Below, one piece after another: positions 25,076-38,304 of a stretch of DNA of 64,000 nucleotides. Source of the DNA: Numida meleagris (Eukaryota > Chordata > Aves > Galliformes > Numididae). The notes beneath the pieces are model-generated. The model saw only the letters and a list, made by a program, of their open reading frames with translations, ran no database searches and was not told the DNA's origin. Positions within the stretch are counted from its first letter, which is position 1. Every line of letters begins with the position of its first letter. The stretch lies in the NCBI RefSeq assembly GCF_002078875.1, contig NC_034412.1, positions 27,068,312 through 27,132,311 of the forward strand, given 5' to 3'. Made by a program: the position numbers and the translations under genes.

Positions 25076-26524
25076 GCCTCTATCAGTGTGTGATTGCAAT
25101 TTCTTGGGATCAGCTACAAAAACCATTTAAAAATTTGTTGGTGTTTCTCAGCATTTTGTAACAACATAGTGTTTATCTGTTGTACTGATACAGATTTTTG
25201 AATCATCCACTGATTGCTGGTTAATTATACATCATTAATAAATCAAGAAACTGCTTTGATCCTGATTTGTCTTGTCTGCAGCTACATTAACTGAATAGTT
25301 TTCCCCTGTGACAGTCACATTTCTTTAATCAGACTGAAAATTCAGTCTAGAAGGCTTTAATATACAGTTTACATTACTACTTTTTTTCTCATAGTAAGTG
25401 AAATGGAATGCTACAGCTGCAACAGGTAGCAGGTAAAGACCACAACATCAAAGAAAAGCAACAATTAAGACAATTTCTTTGTGGTGAGGCACAAGACAAG
25501 AAAAACAACACAAGAATATGGCCAAAAGTATTTTAGCATTTCTTCCATATAAATGAAAAACATGGGGTTCCATTATAATGTGGAAAACATTCTGATATTT
25601 GTATTATCCTTTCAGTAACTACATATCTTTTAAAAAGGAACATAGAAACATTAATGGCAATGTAAGTGGTATTTATTCACAGAAGTAAGAAAAATGCGCA
25701 GTTAGGGTAGAGACTTCTCATGGTGCTACACCTATATATTTTGTATAGCCAAGTTCATAAGTCATGTCTATCTAAGTGCAGAAGATCCTTGAGCTGGCTT
25801 TAAAGTTAATACTGCAATTTAGTGTTCAGAAATTCTCCTTTCTTAACCTCTTCCTGAGCAATCAAATTGCATTTCAGCTTTTCTTACTTAAAAATGATCT
25901 GAGTTATTCTGAACCTGAAAAGGTCTTTAATAATACTACTAATCAGAAGTCTAAGAGTGTCTAACTCTTCACTAAAAAGAGACACTTTATCTGAAGACAG
26001 TTTTCCTACAGAAATAAATATATGATTGACAAAAAACATGCACACACTTATTTTTCTATATCTCAGCTTGTTAAATCTGTCTTCTGTTGAAGACTCCTTT
26101 TGAAAGATCCAGGACTGATTTCTTTTTAAACAACAGATACAACATGCCAGAGAAGGGAACTTTGTAATAGTTAATTTCTGTGTTAGCTATTGATGTCATT
26201 TGGAATATGATTGGTTTCTATCACAAAGCCACTGATCTGCCATGATACCACAAGTTTTTACAATGGCAGACAATTACCTGATTCTTTTTGCTTAGCAGAT
26301 GTTTAGAACTGAAGCAGGGGTCGTACACACTGGACTGAGATTATTTTTTGAAGTTCTATGGGACAGCACCCAGAAGCCTTCAAAGAAACATCAGCATAAT
26401 TCTGAGCAAATCAGAAAGCTTAGAAACATTATTATGTATTAATATTATTAATCATAGCTTAAATACAAAAGGTACCAAAATAAAATTACCTCTAACTTTC
26501 TGCTTATGATCAGACTAAATTAGA

Positions 26525-26538
26525 GTTGCTAGGGCAAC
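26525..26538. promoter_or_regulatory. X-box-like site (RFX family consensus)
   Basis: GTTGCTAGGGCAAC is an imperfect palindrome with perfect 5-bp arms, and it fits the RFX X-box pattern GTTNCC-N-RGNAAC loosely. RFX factors control ciliary and MHC class II promoters. Here no promoter or exon is seen nearby, so the call rests on sequence resemblance alone. Confidence 0.35.
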
Positions 26539-29500
26539 CAAGGTGGCTGCCTGCCATTTGCAGCCAGCACAATTTGAACTCCTACCAGCTAACTTAGCTG
26601 TTCAACAAATTAGTAGGGAAGGCTGATGTCATTTTTGCCCATTCTTAAGAACGAAAATCTTGTGATGTCTATGCTATTGAAATAATTAAAATGTTGATTT
26701 AGTGTTTTTGAATAGAAATTATGAGTAGGTTGAAGATCGTTATGTACCCACACTAATGAATAGGTTGTTCAGATTATAGTATTTTCTGAGCAGATGCTTA
26801 AGAAAGTCAATAGGAGGGCAGCCTTTTAAGATTCCTTTTGGCTGTGAGACCAATTCCTAATTATGTCCCTGACTTGAGGCATTTTGGCTTGTATTCATTA
26901 AAGTTTTGAAGTGCTGAGTAAAGTCAAAATCTAAAGCTTTCATAATCTGTACAAGACAGAATGGGAAATAAACATGGAAATGCACCAAAATTAGCAGACG
27001 GGAGAAATCTGTGCCATAATTCCCCCTCCCCTGGGTTGACTTGGAGCTGCTTTTATCTCCTTCCTGAGATTTTACTGAGAGGGAAGCATTCAGCTCCTCC
27101 ATTCTACTTGTTACAAAGTACTTGAAACATATTGCTTTAAAGTAGAAAAAGTGGAGAAACTTTATGAGCAGATCTTGCAATGAAATTTCATAGAGTATGA
27201 AGCAACAAAACAAAAAAACAAACTCATCCAACTGTAAACTAAGTACAAATGTCCATTTCCTGAGGTCTGCTAAGTAAGTCAAACAGCATTTATCAAATTG
27301 ACACATCTTTGATAGAACTATTAGACTTCATTTAGACTCATCAGAAAATGTATATTGTGCAATACTGCATCACGTTACTAAAATACTGTCTTTTACTTTT
27401 CTATTGAGTAAAGAATTTCCATTTTGTATATAGTCATAACCTTCTAGAATGATCCCTTAGAGTCAATATCGATCCTTAAGGTAAAGCAAAGTAAAAGCAA
27501 ACTTGTTCTTTTGGAAGGTCTGAAATTGAGAACAGATGCTCTCACAACCTGAGAATTATTAGCATACTGAGTGCTGTTGTTGATTTTATTGTCATTGCAC
27601 TTCCACAGCTTAAAAATCGTAACATGTATTTTCAGATAATACTGCAATGGAGAAGCTGAAGCCTGGCAACACTCCTGTGTGCTTGTCTGTTGATGTTACA
27701 GGAGAGAAGAAATTGCACATTCATTGTTTTAATTGGTACTTGCTCAGCTACTGTCCAAATTATCTGTTTTCTTCTGTAGGAAAACAGACTTGTCTATTAT
27801 GGTGTTTTTAAAATGCATATTTACAGCTGAAGGACTTGATCAAGAGGCATGTTATAAAATATTTTCAGTACACAACCTATCAAATTCTTAGGACATGCAT
27901 CTTGTTTCAACTCATGTCCCCTTTCTGCTGGTTTTCAATTAATCATCTAAAGAGTTTCTTATGACAGAAGCAGGAAGACTGGGAAAAGGGTCTGAAATTC
28001 TCAACTATGACAGCATAGAAGTTGCAGGCTGTTCTCTAACCGCTGGGTTTTGTGTTTATCAGTGTAGTCCTGCTGTTTTTTCATTCCCTTCCATATGTCT
28101 GATTGGGTCAATGATTCTTGTTCTGTTCATCTTTAGATTATTAACTCTTTAGGACAGTCAACATCCTTCTTCCCCTTCTGTTGTGTATAATCTATGAGCT
28201 ATTGCTGAGACTACTGAAAAGTACTGTAGAAGAACTAGTGTCAGAAGAGTTATCCATACTGCATTACATAATGTATTTAATAATATATAATGTATTAAAT
28301 GCAATCGCCTGCAGAAAAAGGACAGCAAAATTTATGCTTTCTTGAGAGGAGAATATATAATTCAATTTCAAAATTTCTTATGCCCCTTAAGGGTTGGAAA
28401 AAAAAGAGAAAGAAGTATTTATCTAATATTGCTATTAGGTATTTTTATGCATACACGCTCTTGGTCATTATAACACTTAAAATATTTTAACTCAGTAGGT
28501 TAGCAAAATATTTTTTTCTTACCTCTCAGTAGCCTCTTTTTTTATGTTCTGCTATCTGTCTCCGTGAAGTGTCAAAACCTCAGCTTGCTATACGCAGCTT
28601 GATGGTGGTTACTACAGCTTCAGACACATCAAATGTGGAGAGAAAAAAAGGAGAAAATAGTTTGAAAATGTCAGCCCAGTCACAGGGGTAGAACTACAGG
28701 AAGACTTTGTAAGGACGCAAGCTTTTTAAACCTTCACCCTGAATTATGAAAGCTATGACAGTACCTTACAAAAAACTACTGTTACTTTGGGTTATCCATA
28801 TGTACACATTATAGTGTCAGGACATTTTGTTTTCAGGGTTGACATTATCAGGTTCAAGCAGATTCCACCTCAAGGAACATTACTGGGGACACATCTAACA
28901 GATTATGCTTTAGTAATACATTGTAGAGTCTTGGAACAAAGAAAAAGCACTGTGATGTGATTGCTAATTTCTACTACTAAAATGAATTTTTAATACATAT
29001 ATGTAGTTGCATAGATTAAGATCTCTCTCAGGCGCCTAGGTCAGCTCTCCGTGATTATAACAGGGAGCTGCTGAAAGCAGGTAGGAAAGTGAAGAGGACA
29101 GAGAGATGGCTCCCATTCATTTTAGCTAGATGTATTCCAACATGATGGTACTTCTTTTTGGAGACTTCATGCCAACAGTGACTAGAAGACACTGAACCAC
29201 AGGATCTGCCATTTATAGCAATTTTGCCCTGCTTATCCTTTACTTTTGCAGGTCAAGAGAATGTTGTTTTAATTAGCATTATCTCCTGTGGTTTTCTGTA
29301 ATACTTCTGTATGGATCTTCTAATGATGATGGAGCAGACAAATGTCCTGTTTATAACGTTAAAGTAGAGGATACACTAGCCTTAAAAATACTAGGTTTTC
29401 CTTGTAGAGTACTTCTCTGTTTTCCACCATGATCACAAGACTTTATCTATATGACAAACTTAGAGGTAGGGTATTTAAGATTACAGTATATTTTTTCCTT

Positions 29501-30451
29501 TTTCTTTCTTGCTCTTTTTCTGCTTCATCTGCCTAAACTTCAGTGTTCTTTCAAAACACTCCTCTTTGTTTGCTTGATAAATGTGTATGAGTCTCTAAAC
29601 ATATCATCAGAGTGCCCAGCTTTGGAAACATGCAGTAATGCACGTAAGTCTTCTGACCATATTCTGCCTCAGATTACAATCAACTCCTTGAATAAAATCA
29701 CAGCCAAACTCCAGCTGTCAGACAGAAATAAAATGTGAGGGAGAAGGTCACCACTCTAGAGAAAATCTTTTATGTGGTGATCAGACAGACCCAATAAGGG
29801 AATAACTAACTATGACAGATAAGGTAGCCTTTGCAGGTACATCATCAGTAAATGATCCCCATGTTGAAGTCTACACCTGCCAGAATTATAAAATCCAACT
29901 GGGGACTCTGCATCATTTTTTCTATCTGGAACAGGTACTGATGGGGGACATGCAAAAATTTGTCCTTTTTAAAATCTAAGGGGCAAACAATGAGCTTTCA
30001 TAATGACATGACACTTTTGGAATTCTGGGATGAAATGTGTGGCCATAACTTTGATAATATTATGAAAGCATGCAGAAAATTGTGCAATTTGAAGACAGTA
30101 AAATGTAACACTTTAAGTAAACCGGACAGTAATAAACTGACAGGTTTAGCAAGATGTTCAAAAGCAAGATAAAGCTTCCTTAATAAAGCTTTGAGTTGTC
30201 CCTATCAGCCTGTATTAGTTGTGCTTGAAAAACACTCAGAAAATTCAGATCCTAGTATTAAGCACGGATATGCCTGATTTCTGCATTTTAAAGAGCCTCA
30301 GAAAGCTATCCTGCCTTTCTAATCAGCTAAATTGAGGAACTGACACTTCTGATTGATGAGAAGCTATATTATTGTTCTCTTTTTTTAACTTTTTCTTCTC
30401 CATAACATGAGCTTTCTATTCTTTTACCTGAAAGACTTACAGAGGAGGTGG

Positions 30452-30893
30452 AATTGAATAATTCAGTTGGAAGACACCTACAGAGACTACCTTGTCCAAC
30501 TGTCTGACCACCTCAGTCATAATTAAAAGGTAAAGCATGTTATGGAGAGCATTGTCCACATGTCTCTTGAACACTGACAGGCATGAGGAATCAATCACCT
30601 CTCTAGGAAGCCTGTTCCAGTGTTTGATCACCCTCATAGTAGAAAACTGTTTCCTAATATCCATTCTGAATCTACCTCTTACAGGCTTTGTGCAGTCCCC
30701 ACCTGTTCTGTCATCCATTCCCAGGGAGAAGTGACCTCTCCACTTCGCCTCCTCAAGGAGCTGCAGAGAGCAACAAAGTCAACTCTTAGCCTACTTTTCT
30801 CCAAACTAGACAGTTCAGGTGTCCTCAGCCCTCCCTCACAGGACGTGCCTTGTGGCCCTTTTACCAGCTGGGCTGTCTTGTCTTCCCTGAGCT
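30452..30893 (-). mobile_element. CR1 fragment, 3' end of ORF2 and UTR, minus strand
   Basis: On the minus strand the block encodes the CR1 ORF2 C-terminus in several frames. The best preserved part reads GRFRMDIRKQF, then HWNRLPREVIDSSCLSVFK (within 30530-30700). It ends at low coordinates with the UTR, seen on the plus strand as AATAATTCAGTTGGAAGACA, where a CR1 3' octamer would be expected but is decayed. Upstream (higher coordinates) are strings antisense to CR1 thumb sequences, such as CTCCTCAAGGAGCTGCAGAG and CTTTTCTCCAAACTAGACA. Divergence is intermediate between the copy at 1-2492 and the fossils at 11340 and 60270. Confidence 0.9.
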
Positions 30894-32240
30894 TATATGT
30901 CTAAATTATACTCCTATGAATTTTGTCTCAGGAATGGCAAGATCTAGGACTGTTTTTGGAAAAATAAATCCCTTGATGGCTGACAGAAATATACAGAATT
31001 GAAAACAAAATAAACCAAAGTGCCCCAGCAACCCTTCCAAAATGTTACTGGAATTAGTTACTTAGGAGTAGTCATCTGCTTATAATCTGTCCATGATCAG
31101 ATTTCTCTTTCTATATATGTTATTTGAATTAAATAATATGCTTAGCTGCATTAAATAGTTACTATGCAATCATTCAGGAAAACCTGTTCCTGAAGTCATG
31201 TATCATAATGCAGATTTGTTATTTGGCAGCATGGCGTTATTATATGACCTAGGCATATATAACAGATGTTGTTAAGCATTGCCCTTGAGCTGTGAAATGG
31301 TCAAACTCCCTAAGGAAGGTGCAAATGTAACATATAAAGTACAGCAGAATATTCCCCCACAGCTCACTCTAGATAAGGGGGAAAAAAAACAGACTCAAAA
31401 TGAAACTTGCATTTTTATTTCTTCATTTTAGGCTTTTAATGTCATGCACTTTCTAGAAACACTAATTTTACATATCTTGATATTCATTTGAAAAGTGTAC
31501 ATAAATATATATTTGATTTTTTTTTTACATTGTTCTACTGTATATTTGATATTAAGTGCACCTAACCATCACAGAAATCTTTCACATATATTTGCTTTAG
31601 AAACTGACTTCTAGGTTTCCATTTTCTTTCATTGCTTAGAGTATTGTTTACTAGCTAGTGAAAGTAATAACGGTGATCATAATTTTAATCTTCCTAGTAA
31701 TTTCACTGATATAAAATTTTATATTTTTTATGGTAATGAAAATAGATAATAATTAAAATATTCGTTTTAGGTGTTTGTTGTGGTGGTTTTTAATTTGGGT
31801 GGTCATGTCTTCAGATTGTCATTCATTCTCCCATGATAGTTATGTATTTCATGTAATTCTGTGAGTTCATCAACACCAGTTGGAAATAAAAACCACTATG
31901 TATATCATAATGATCAGTGATATCTATGATTCAGTACAGCAGGTCACAGAAAGAATTAGCTTACAAAGAAACAGTAATTGCAATATATAGAAATTGAGCA
32001 GTTATTCTGCACCAAATTACCTTCTTGCTTTGACTTACCATCAGGCACAATGGAAAAGCAGTATGTAACATATAATTCCAACACACGGACACAAACTGCA
32101 ATACAGTAATAAATTAACATTGGCTTTTATTACTTTTTTTCATTCCTTAACTGATTTTCTAGGGTATTTGTAGAAAGCATATTGAAATATTTCAAAAGCA
32201 ATTGTCTCTCCAATTTTCTATAACAGCTACAAATCTACAG

Positions 32241-32331
32241 TATAATTTTAATAGACCTCTGGAAATTAAGATTTCAGAGGATAAAAGACTTTAAAGCAAC
32301 CTACAAGAAGTAATAAAACAAAAGCATTAAA
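32241..32331 (+). repeat. Local duplication, copy 1
   Basis: Shares TTTAATAGACCTCTGGA, GAGGATAAAAG and AAGAAGTA-TAAAAC blocks in the same order with 32525-32613. By eye I count about 13 differences in 90 positions (about 86% identity). It is not a family I recognise. Confidence 0.75.
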
Positions 32332-32524
32332 TAATAAATTTTCTTGTGTTCTGTAGGGAAGTTTTAGACATAGCCTGCTTTTAAAGGAGATTTAGTCTTA
32401 ATTTCCTTAATCTGGATTAAGTGAAGAAATTCTTCCTAGATGGTTTTACTGTCACACAAAGTTTATGGCACATACATTTTGTCTAACTTCTGTATCTAGA
32501 AAAGATATCTACGTATTTACAAAG

Positions 32525-32613
32525 TATATTTAATAGACCTCTGGAGATTAAGGCTCTAGAGGATAAAAGCCTCCAAAGCAAACTGCAAGAAGTATTAAAA
32601 CAACAGTATTAAA
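32525..32613 (+). repeat. Local duplication, copy 2
   Basis: Direct-orientation partner of 32241-32331, starting about 284 bp downstream. The roughly 190 bp between the two copies is not duplicated, so this is either a dispersed duplication or two insertions of one unknown element. Confidence 0.75.
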
Positions 32614-33679
32614 ATGAACTTGGGAATACCTGGGAAAAAGTAATTTCTCAAGTTTATTTCCTTATGGTGTCACCACACAGCTTCAGTGATGCTCTAAATG
32701 TCTTTACAATTTATAAAAGAAAAAATGGGATCTTAAAAAAAATCCCAAAACTGTTTTCAGTCCTTAAGTCCTTTTTGATGATAGTTTTTTTTTTTTTTTT
32801 AATTCAGTTAATTAAGTTTACTTAGGCTATCATTTGGGGGAATGACATATGGTATCAATAAATAATTTTTCTGTAAGTATGAGCTATCCCTTAAAATAGA
32901 TAAACATATGTTAGGTACTGATACTTAAATTCATATAATTCAACTGAAGTATAACCACAGCACTTAACCACTTAGATCTGACTGACAACAGCCTCATCAT
33001 ATGACTGATCAGGGACATCTCAAGGGTATGCATGCCATGAGAAGCTTAGAAATATTTTCCTGTTCTCCTACCTGCAGAACAGAATCCATCTTCTGAGATT
33101 ACAAGAATGTTCTTCCTTTCATTGCAGGTGGTTTTGGTTACAGCATGTATCCATAGTCCAATCCTCCTGAGTGAAATAGCTGTTAAAAAATTTTTTTTAA
33201 AAATCAGTCACTGCCACTTCCTCTATATAAATCTGAAACCTGGAAAGAATTTCAGTATGCCATAGCACAGCAATCTGTTTCAGGACAAAATAAAAAATAT
33301 AGTATTAATTTATTCCTTAAAATAGTGTTTTCTTTCTTCAAAACTGCTTGAAGGGAAGGTGTTTTGTTTTTTTTCCAATAGAAAATTTTGATAGGGTATC
33401 CTTTCATTTAGATTTCTAATCTGGCCAGAGAAGATGTAACACAGTCTGAAGATAGTTCATTTTAGTTCTGAACACTGGTTAGTCATCTTTATAACAATAC
33501 TTTCACTTTTTCCATGTCTACAGTGACAGCACAGCCAGTCTTTGAATATAAAATCATACAATTTCAGTAAAACTAAATTTTCAACCACACTGTTTATGCT
33601 CAGGACTTGCTTTAATTTTCATAATTAATCATTGAGGACTAGGACTGGAAAATGATCAGTGTAATTTATTTTATTTTTC

Positions 33680-33710
33680 CCCCACTTTTTATTTTTATTT
33701 TTATTTTTCT
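33680..33710. repeat. (TTTTA)n simple repeat
   Basis: Several units of TTTTTA in a row. Confidence 0.85.
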
Positions 33711-35500
33711 CTATTGTTATTTTTGCCCACTGAGAACATTTATTATCATTTTCATTCTGCTCCATGTACCAGTATAGCTGGTGACTTTCTACAGAGAATT
33801 ACTTTCTGCACTTAGGAGAAGAGATGGGTCAGATGCACTTCAGTGAAACAAGAGCTTAGAAAAAGAGACTGCATAGAGTCAGAAATGCAACCAGCAGGCT
33901 GTTGCTGCTATACTTCTATTCTGACGTGTCAGACTTCTTCCCAGAAGGAAGCTTCTGCGCCCTACAACATTTGTTCTCAGCCCCAACAGTTTAACCATTG
34001 TAATTTATGTCCTCCTGCTGAAAATGTGAGGAAAGTGATGTTTAACACTTCAATTTCTATTTGACTCTCTGAAAATGTAAAGGAGCTAGATAAACATCCC
34101 ATTTCTTTATGATCTAGGCTTTTATCAGCAACCTTGGTTCAGTTGTCAGAACTGTGATCACAAAAATGTCATCAACAGAGGGAAGGAGATCAGAGAGGAA
34201 ACCAAGCACATATTCTTAAAATGTTAGTACAACTTTTTACAATGATCACAAATAAAAAGAGTCACGTTTAAATATATTGAAATTCCAGGATTCTAATGTT
34301 TCAAGCTACATGCAGAAGTGTTTTGCTCTGCAGACCATTATCTACTCTACTAGCAGTAGCTCTGCTACTGCAGAAAGCAAAGCTGATTAAAATACTGCTG
34401 TACCCTTTGCCATGACTAGGACACTTTTAAGACTGAGATGTGTCCCTGCAATCATTGTAATAAATCACCTATTAAACTGGACTATCAGAACTCATCGGTT
34501 GTAATCACATTTATCAACATTAAATATCTTTTCATTAATTTGTGTTCATTGTACACATGCTCAAACACTTTTTCATTTGCTATTATTTAGATTAGACTTT
34601 GCATAAATATTTAAAACTATGCTTAAACTGTCATCACTACAAATAAATCCAAGACACAGTAGACAGCATGCAGTAAGTTTGAAGGATGACATAATTCTTT
34701 AAAGACAACTCTTCAAAATATAACCCAAAATAAACACATCCTTCTTTGAAGACTAAAATTCCGGTCTTGAATAAAAGCCTACTGTCTTGCATGAACCATT
34801 CATCTTGGACTTCCAGGCAACAAAACCTTAAACCAAGTTCAACCAAAATGTACCCTATAATATAAAATCTCTTACAAAGTTTTCAAAGTTTGTAGATCTC
34901 AGAAATAGTACATATCAGGACTCCCATTAACATTTGCAGGAGAGAGCAAAGGAGGAGGGGCAAAGACTGACAAATGCATTCTGCTTCTCAGTATTTTGAT
35001 AGGGGACAAATGATAAAACATTCTATATCATTCTTGGTCATCTTCATTTTTCTTGAGGAAACATGTATCTACCTGTGGCAACTGAAGGTATTTATACTCC
35101 CTTGGAGTGAAAAGAAAGAAGAGTTATGCTATTTTATTCCATCCTAGTCTCCAGATTTACAGTAATTAACATTTTCTTGGGTGCAGTATTTGCCATAGTG
35201 AAACTGCTACCTAAGTCCCTGATGTTACTCCCTTCCCTTTCTTTTTCCTTCCTTTCCCCTCCCTGCAGAAAGATGTACATATGTTTTACTTTGGAAGTGG
35301 AGGAAAAAAGAAAAAACAACAACAAAAAAAAGACCATCAAAGTAATAGTTCTCAGTTCTGTTTTAAGTTTTGGGTAAATTCTCACATGCAAGTTGCTATA
35401 TGCTGTAGATTCTGGAAGTACTCTTGTGTATTTGTGAAAGACACAAGACAACACCACCTGTCACATGCATTGCTACTTATGGCCTTTTTCTTATGCCTTC

Positions 35501-35525
35501 TATTTTATTTATTTATTTATTTATT
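35501..35525. repeat. (ATTT)n microsatellite
   Basis: About six ATTT units. Confidence 0.9.
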
Positions 35526-38149
35526 GGTTCAGTTTTGGTTGTTTTGGGGTATTTTTTTAAAATCTTCTTTCCACAAATAAACCAAGACTTTCAGTGAGAT
35601 TAAAACTGTCACACGGAATACCTAACTGATCATCTTAAGTAAAGTTAACAGTAACACAGGCAAAAGTCAGACTGGTTGCAAAAGAATACACTTCATTTCA
35701 TTTAACTTAATATGATTTTGACTAGAACAGTGACTTGAGGTGCTTTAGATAACTTGCCTCCTGTGTAAAACATACTCATTTCATCTCCCAAAATGTGAAT
35801 TACTGCATTTTTTCTGAGTCTATAGCCACGTTTAAATTATTTAGAATGAAGTCTACACATATACCAGAAGATTAATATCTAATACACTGGTAAATGTATT
35901 CTTTTCTCTCCGGCTTACTCCTATTTGGACCAGTCTAAAGCAGATGAGAATGTCAGAAGACTTTACACGATGCCTGACTGCGCTCAGGTCTGCAGGCTGA
36001 CCGGCCTAGGTATGATTAGCTTAATATCCCTATTCAGAATATTATTATTGATTTACCTACCTATTGTCATATGCCTGAAAATACTTTAGATCATTATGAA
36101 ACTGATGTTTAAATCTCACATGCATCTACATATAGGTAAGTCAGAAGTCCTTTTGTCCTGAATTTAATGCAATATAACAGGATTTGAAAACTGAGTTTTA
36201 AACATCATATGCACATAGAGATGTGAATTATGTAATTTTCTTCAAAATGACACTATTTTAAATGACAGTGTTATTTTAATGACTTATAATTGTAGCATCT
36301 CTCTAGACTGAAAAAAAATTGGGCAAGTAAATCTAAAAAGAAATTACAGAATTGAAATGAAATTGAGTTTCACATCTATGTTTTAGAGTAACTTGAAGAA
36401 AGAATTAAATGATTGAGGACTACATACATAATATAGGAATGGGAAATACATTAGTATAAAGAAGACTTGTGAAAATAAATAAAAATATTAATTTATGCTT
36501 AGCTTGGAATTTCTATTACAAATGTTACTATGCTTTCTAGAAGATGACTAAATATTATAAGACAGGTGGTAAAAACTGGGACATATAAAGTGATTCTTGG
36601 ACCATCCTACCCATAGCCTGTTCTTCAAAGGTACTTAAATGCTCAATTAATACCTAAGTTAATGGAGAATGGAGATAGTCTGAACAGATGCTAAAAATGC
36701 TTTGAATCAATTTAGCAAACTTTGCATGAAAGCAGATAATGAACGTTCATAAACTTTGTTCTTCCTGACAAGTAGTGGTGCCAATAACCTCCAAATGGAG
36801 GAGCAAAACATAACAGTCTATAACTAGTTAACAGGTTTCACTGACACAAGTTCTTCTATGGTGTTTCAACACTGTATGAGAATACAAGAAATTCCCTGAT
36901 TACATAAATCAAGTGAAAAGATAATGGTTTAAAATTTTGATTAAGAAACTTTGAAAAATAGCTCATCAAAAATTTTTCTACACTGTTTAAATAGGAAAGT
37001 TCCCATTTTAAAGCAAATAAGAATTGTACCTTTACATCATTCACAGGGTTCCCTTTGAAATAGCAATGTGAAGAAAAGGACAATGTAAAAGATTTTTAAT
37101 GGACAGAGAAATATGGGGTAATTTTCAAACTTTATGATTTTAATTAGAAATTTGTTTGAAGTTAAGTATGCTATCTTACAGTAGAAGAGAAATTACAACA
37201 ATAATTTTATTTGGACAGCATGTTTTTTATATGTATAAATTTAAGCAGAAAGCCTGAGAAAACATTACCTGTTCCCAGTTCAGTCATTTTGTTTAATTTT
37301 ATTTTTTTGTTTATATGTATCCTTTGTAAATCTTCAGCATCTCTCCTATTCTGTTTGCATTCAACTTTGAACTCATTTTTCTTTTAGTTATGTTTTCCCC
37401 TTGGCTTAGTCATGAGAGTTCGACACTGAAATCCATTTCAATCATTTTAAATATATGCTGTTTCAGGTACTGAATCAGCATGGAGAGAAATATAACATTT
37501 GAATTAACATAAGGAAAAGCTATTAAACTCAGCTAACTACTTATAATAATGCAATAAAAAAAAATTCCAAGCAGCAGTCTGGAAGAAGGTGTTACTTCAT
37601 ACCTTAATTTGTCATTTTAACCAGAAAAATTTACTCATTGATGGAAAGTTCTAATACTACAATGTGGGTGATACAGGTGGCATTAGGTGTGATGAAAATA
37701 CAGTTAAGAGATGTATTTTTAAATTAATCATCTTTGAAATATGTACTATTCTTTCTTTTCACTTATTTTCTCTTTCTCCCATGTTATGTTTTCCAATACA
37801 TCCCTTCATTTCAATCTGCAAGGAGAACGGAGCATTCCTTTTAACAGCAGGTAACATACACTGGAAAAGCAAATATATATTGAGCGGTGGCATAAGACCA
37901 AGAAAAAATTAAGCATTCCAGTGCACTGGTACTTGTCATCACTTGAAATAATTCTACTATTTCTGGAAAAACAAACAAACAAAAGGATTAAATCTTTAGT
38001 GGAAGGAATTGTACACAATATCTTTCTGGTTATATTGAGTGTACAAGGAGTACAGCCTATAAGAATGTGTAGCACATAAGAAAGTAGGTGGGTAAAATCA
38101 AGCAGAAATATTAAGTTGAACAGTTCTTGAAAGATTAATATAATTATAA

Positions 38150-38304
38150 TTTTATATGTGTGTGTGTATATATATATATATATAACATGGGTAATGTATA
38201 TAATATATATATATACATTATACAATATATATAATATATATAATGTATATAATATAATATAAAATAAATAATAATATATATATATACACACACACATATA
38301 AAAG
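38150..38304. repeat. (AT)n/(GT)n microsatellite forming a large inverted repeat
   Basis: The left edge reads TTTTATAT, then five GT units, then a long AT run. The right edge reads an AT run, five AC units, then ATATAAAA. The two edges are reverse complements with the same number of GT/AC units, and the 90-bp centre is nearly pure A/T with further TATA palindromes. The block could extrude as a cruciform or fold as a hairpin if transcribed. Long Tyr/Ile-rich frames crossing it on the minus strand are artefacts of the repeat. Confidence 0.9.

Larger units (their letters stand above)
21143..30451. other. Unique-looking DNA, no gene seen
   Basis: About 9.3 kb of low-GC DNA. No gene, RNA or repeat family was recognised. 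A minus-strand frame of 149 codons at 26857-27306 is treated as probably chance (see findings). An RFX-like X-box is at 26525-26538, and an alternating purine/pyrimidine stretch is at 25028-25075. Purine-rich patches occur at 22960-23460. Confidence 0.55.
30894..38150. other. AT-rich DNA, no gene seen
   Basis: About 7.3 kb with no recognised coding sequence. It contains a pair of similar roughly 90-bp segments (32241-32331 and 32525-32613), a (TTTTA)n stretch at about 33680-33710 and an (ATTT)n stretch at 35501-35525. Short open frames are T-rich and unconvincing. Confidence 0.55.

Noticed and set aside
35900..36015. GCTGACCGGCC string like the antisense of CR1 NYRPIS
   Set aside because: Only about 15 bases match and the neighbouring text does not follow the CR1 reverse transcriptase.
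37824..37849. Possible 26-nt micro-exon with CTGCAAG acceptor and CAG/GTAACA donor
   Set aside because: Very short, length not divisible by three, no conserved peptide and no partner exon; likely chance.
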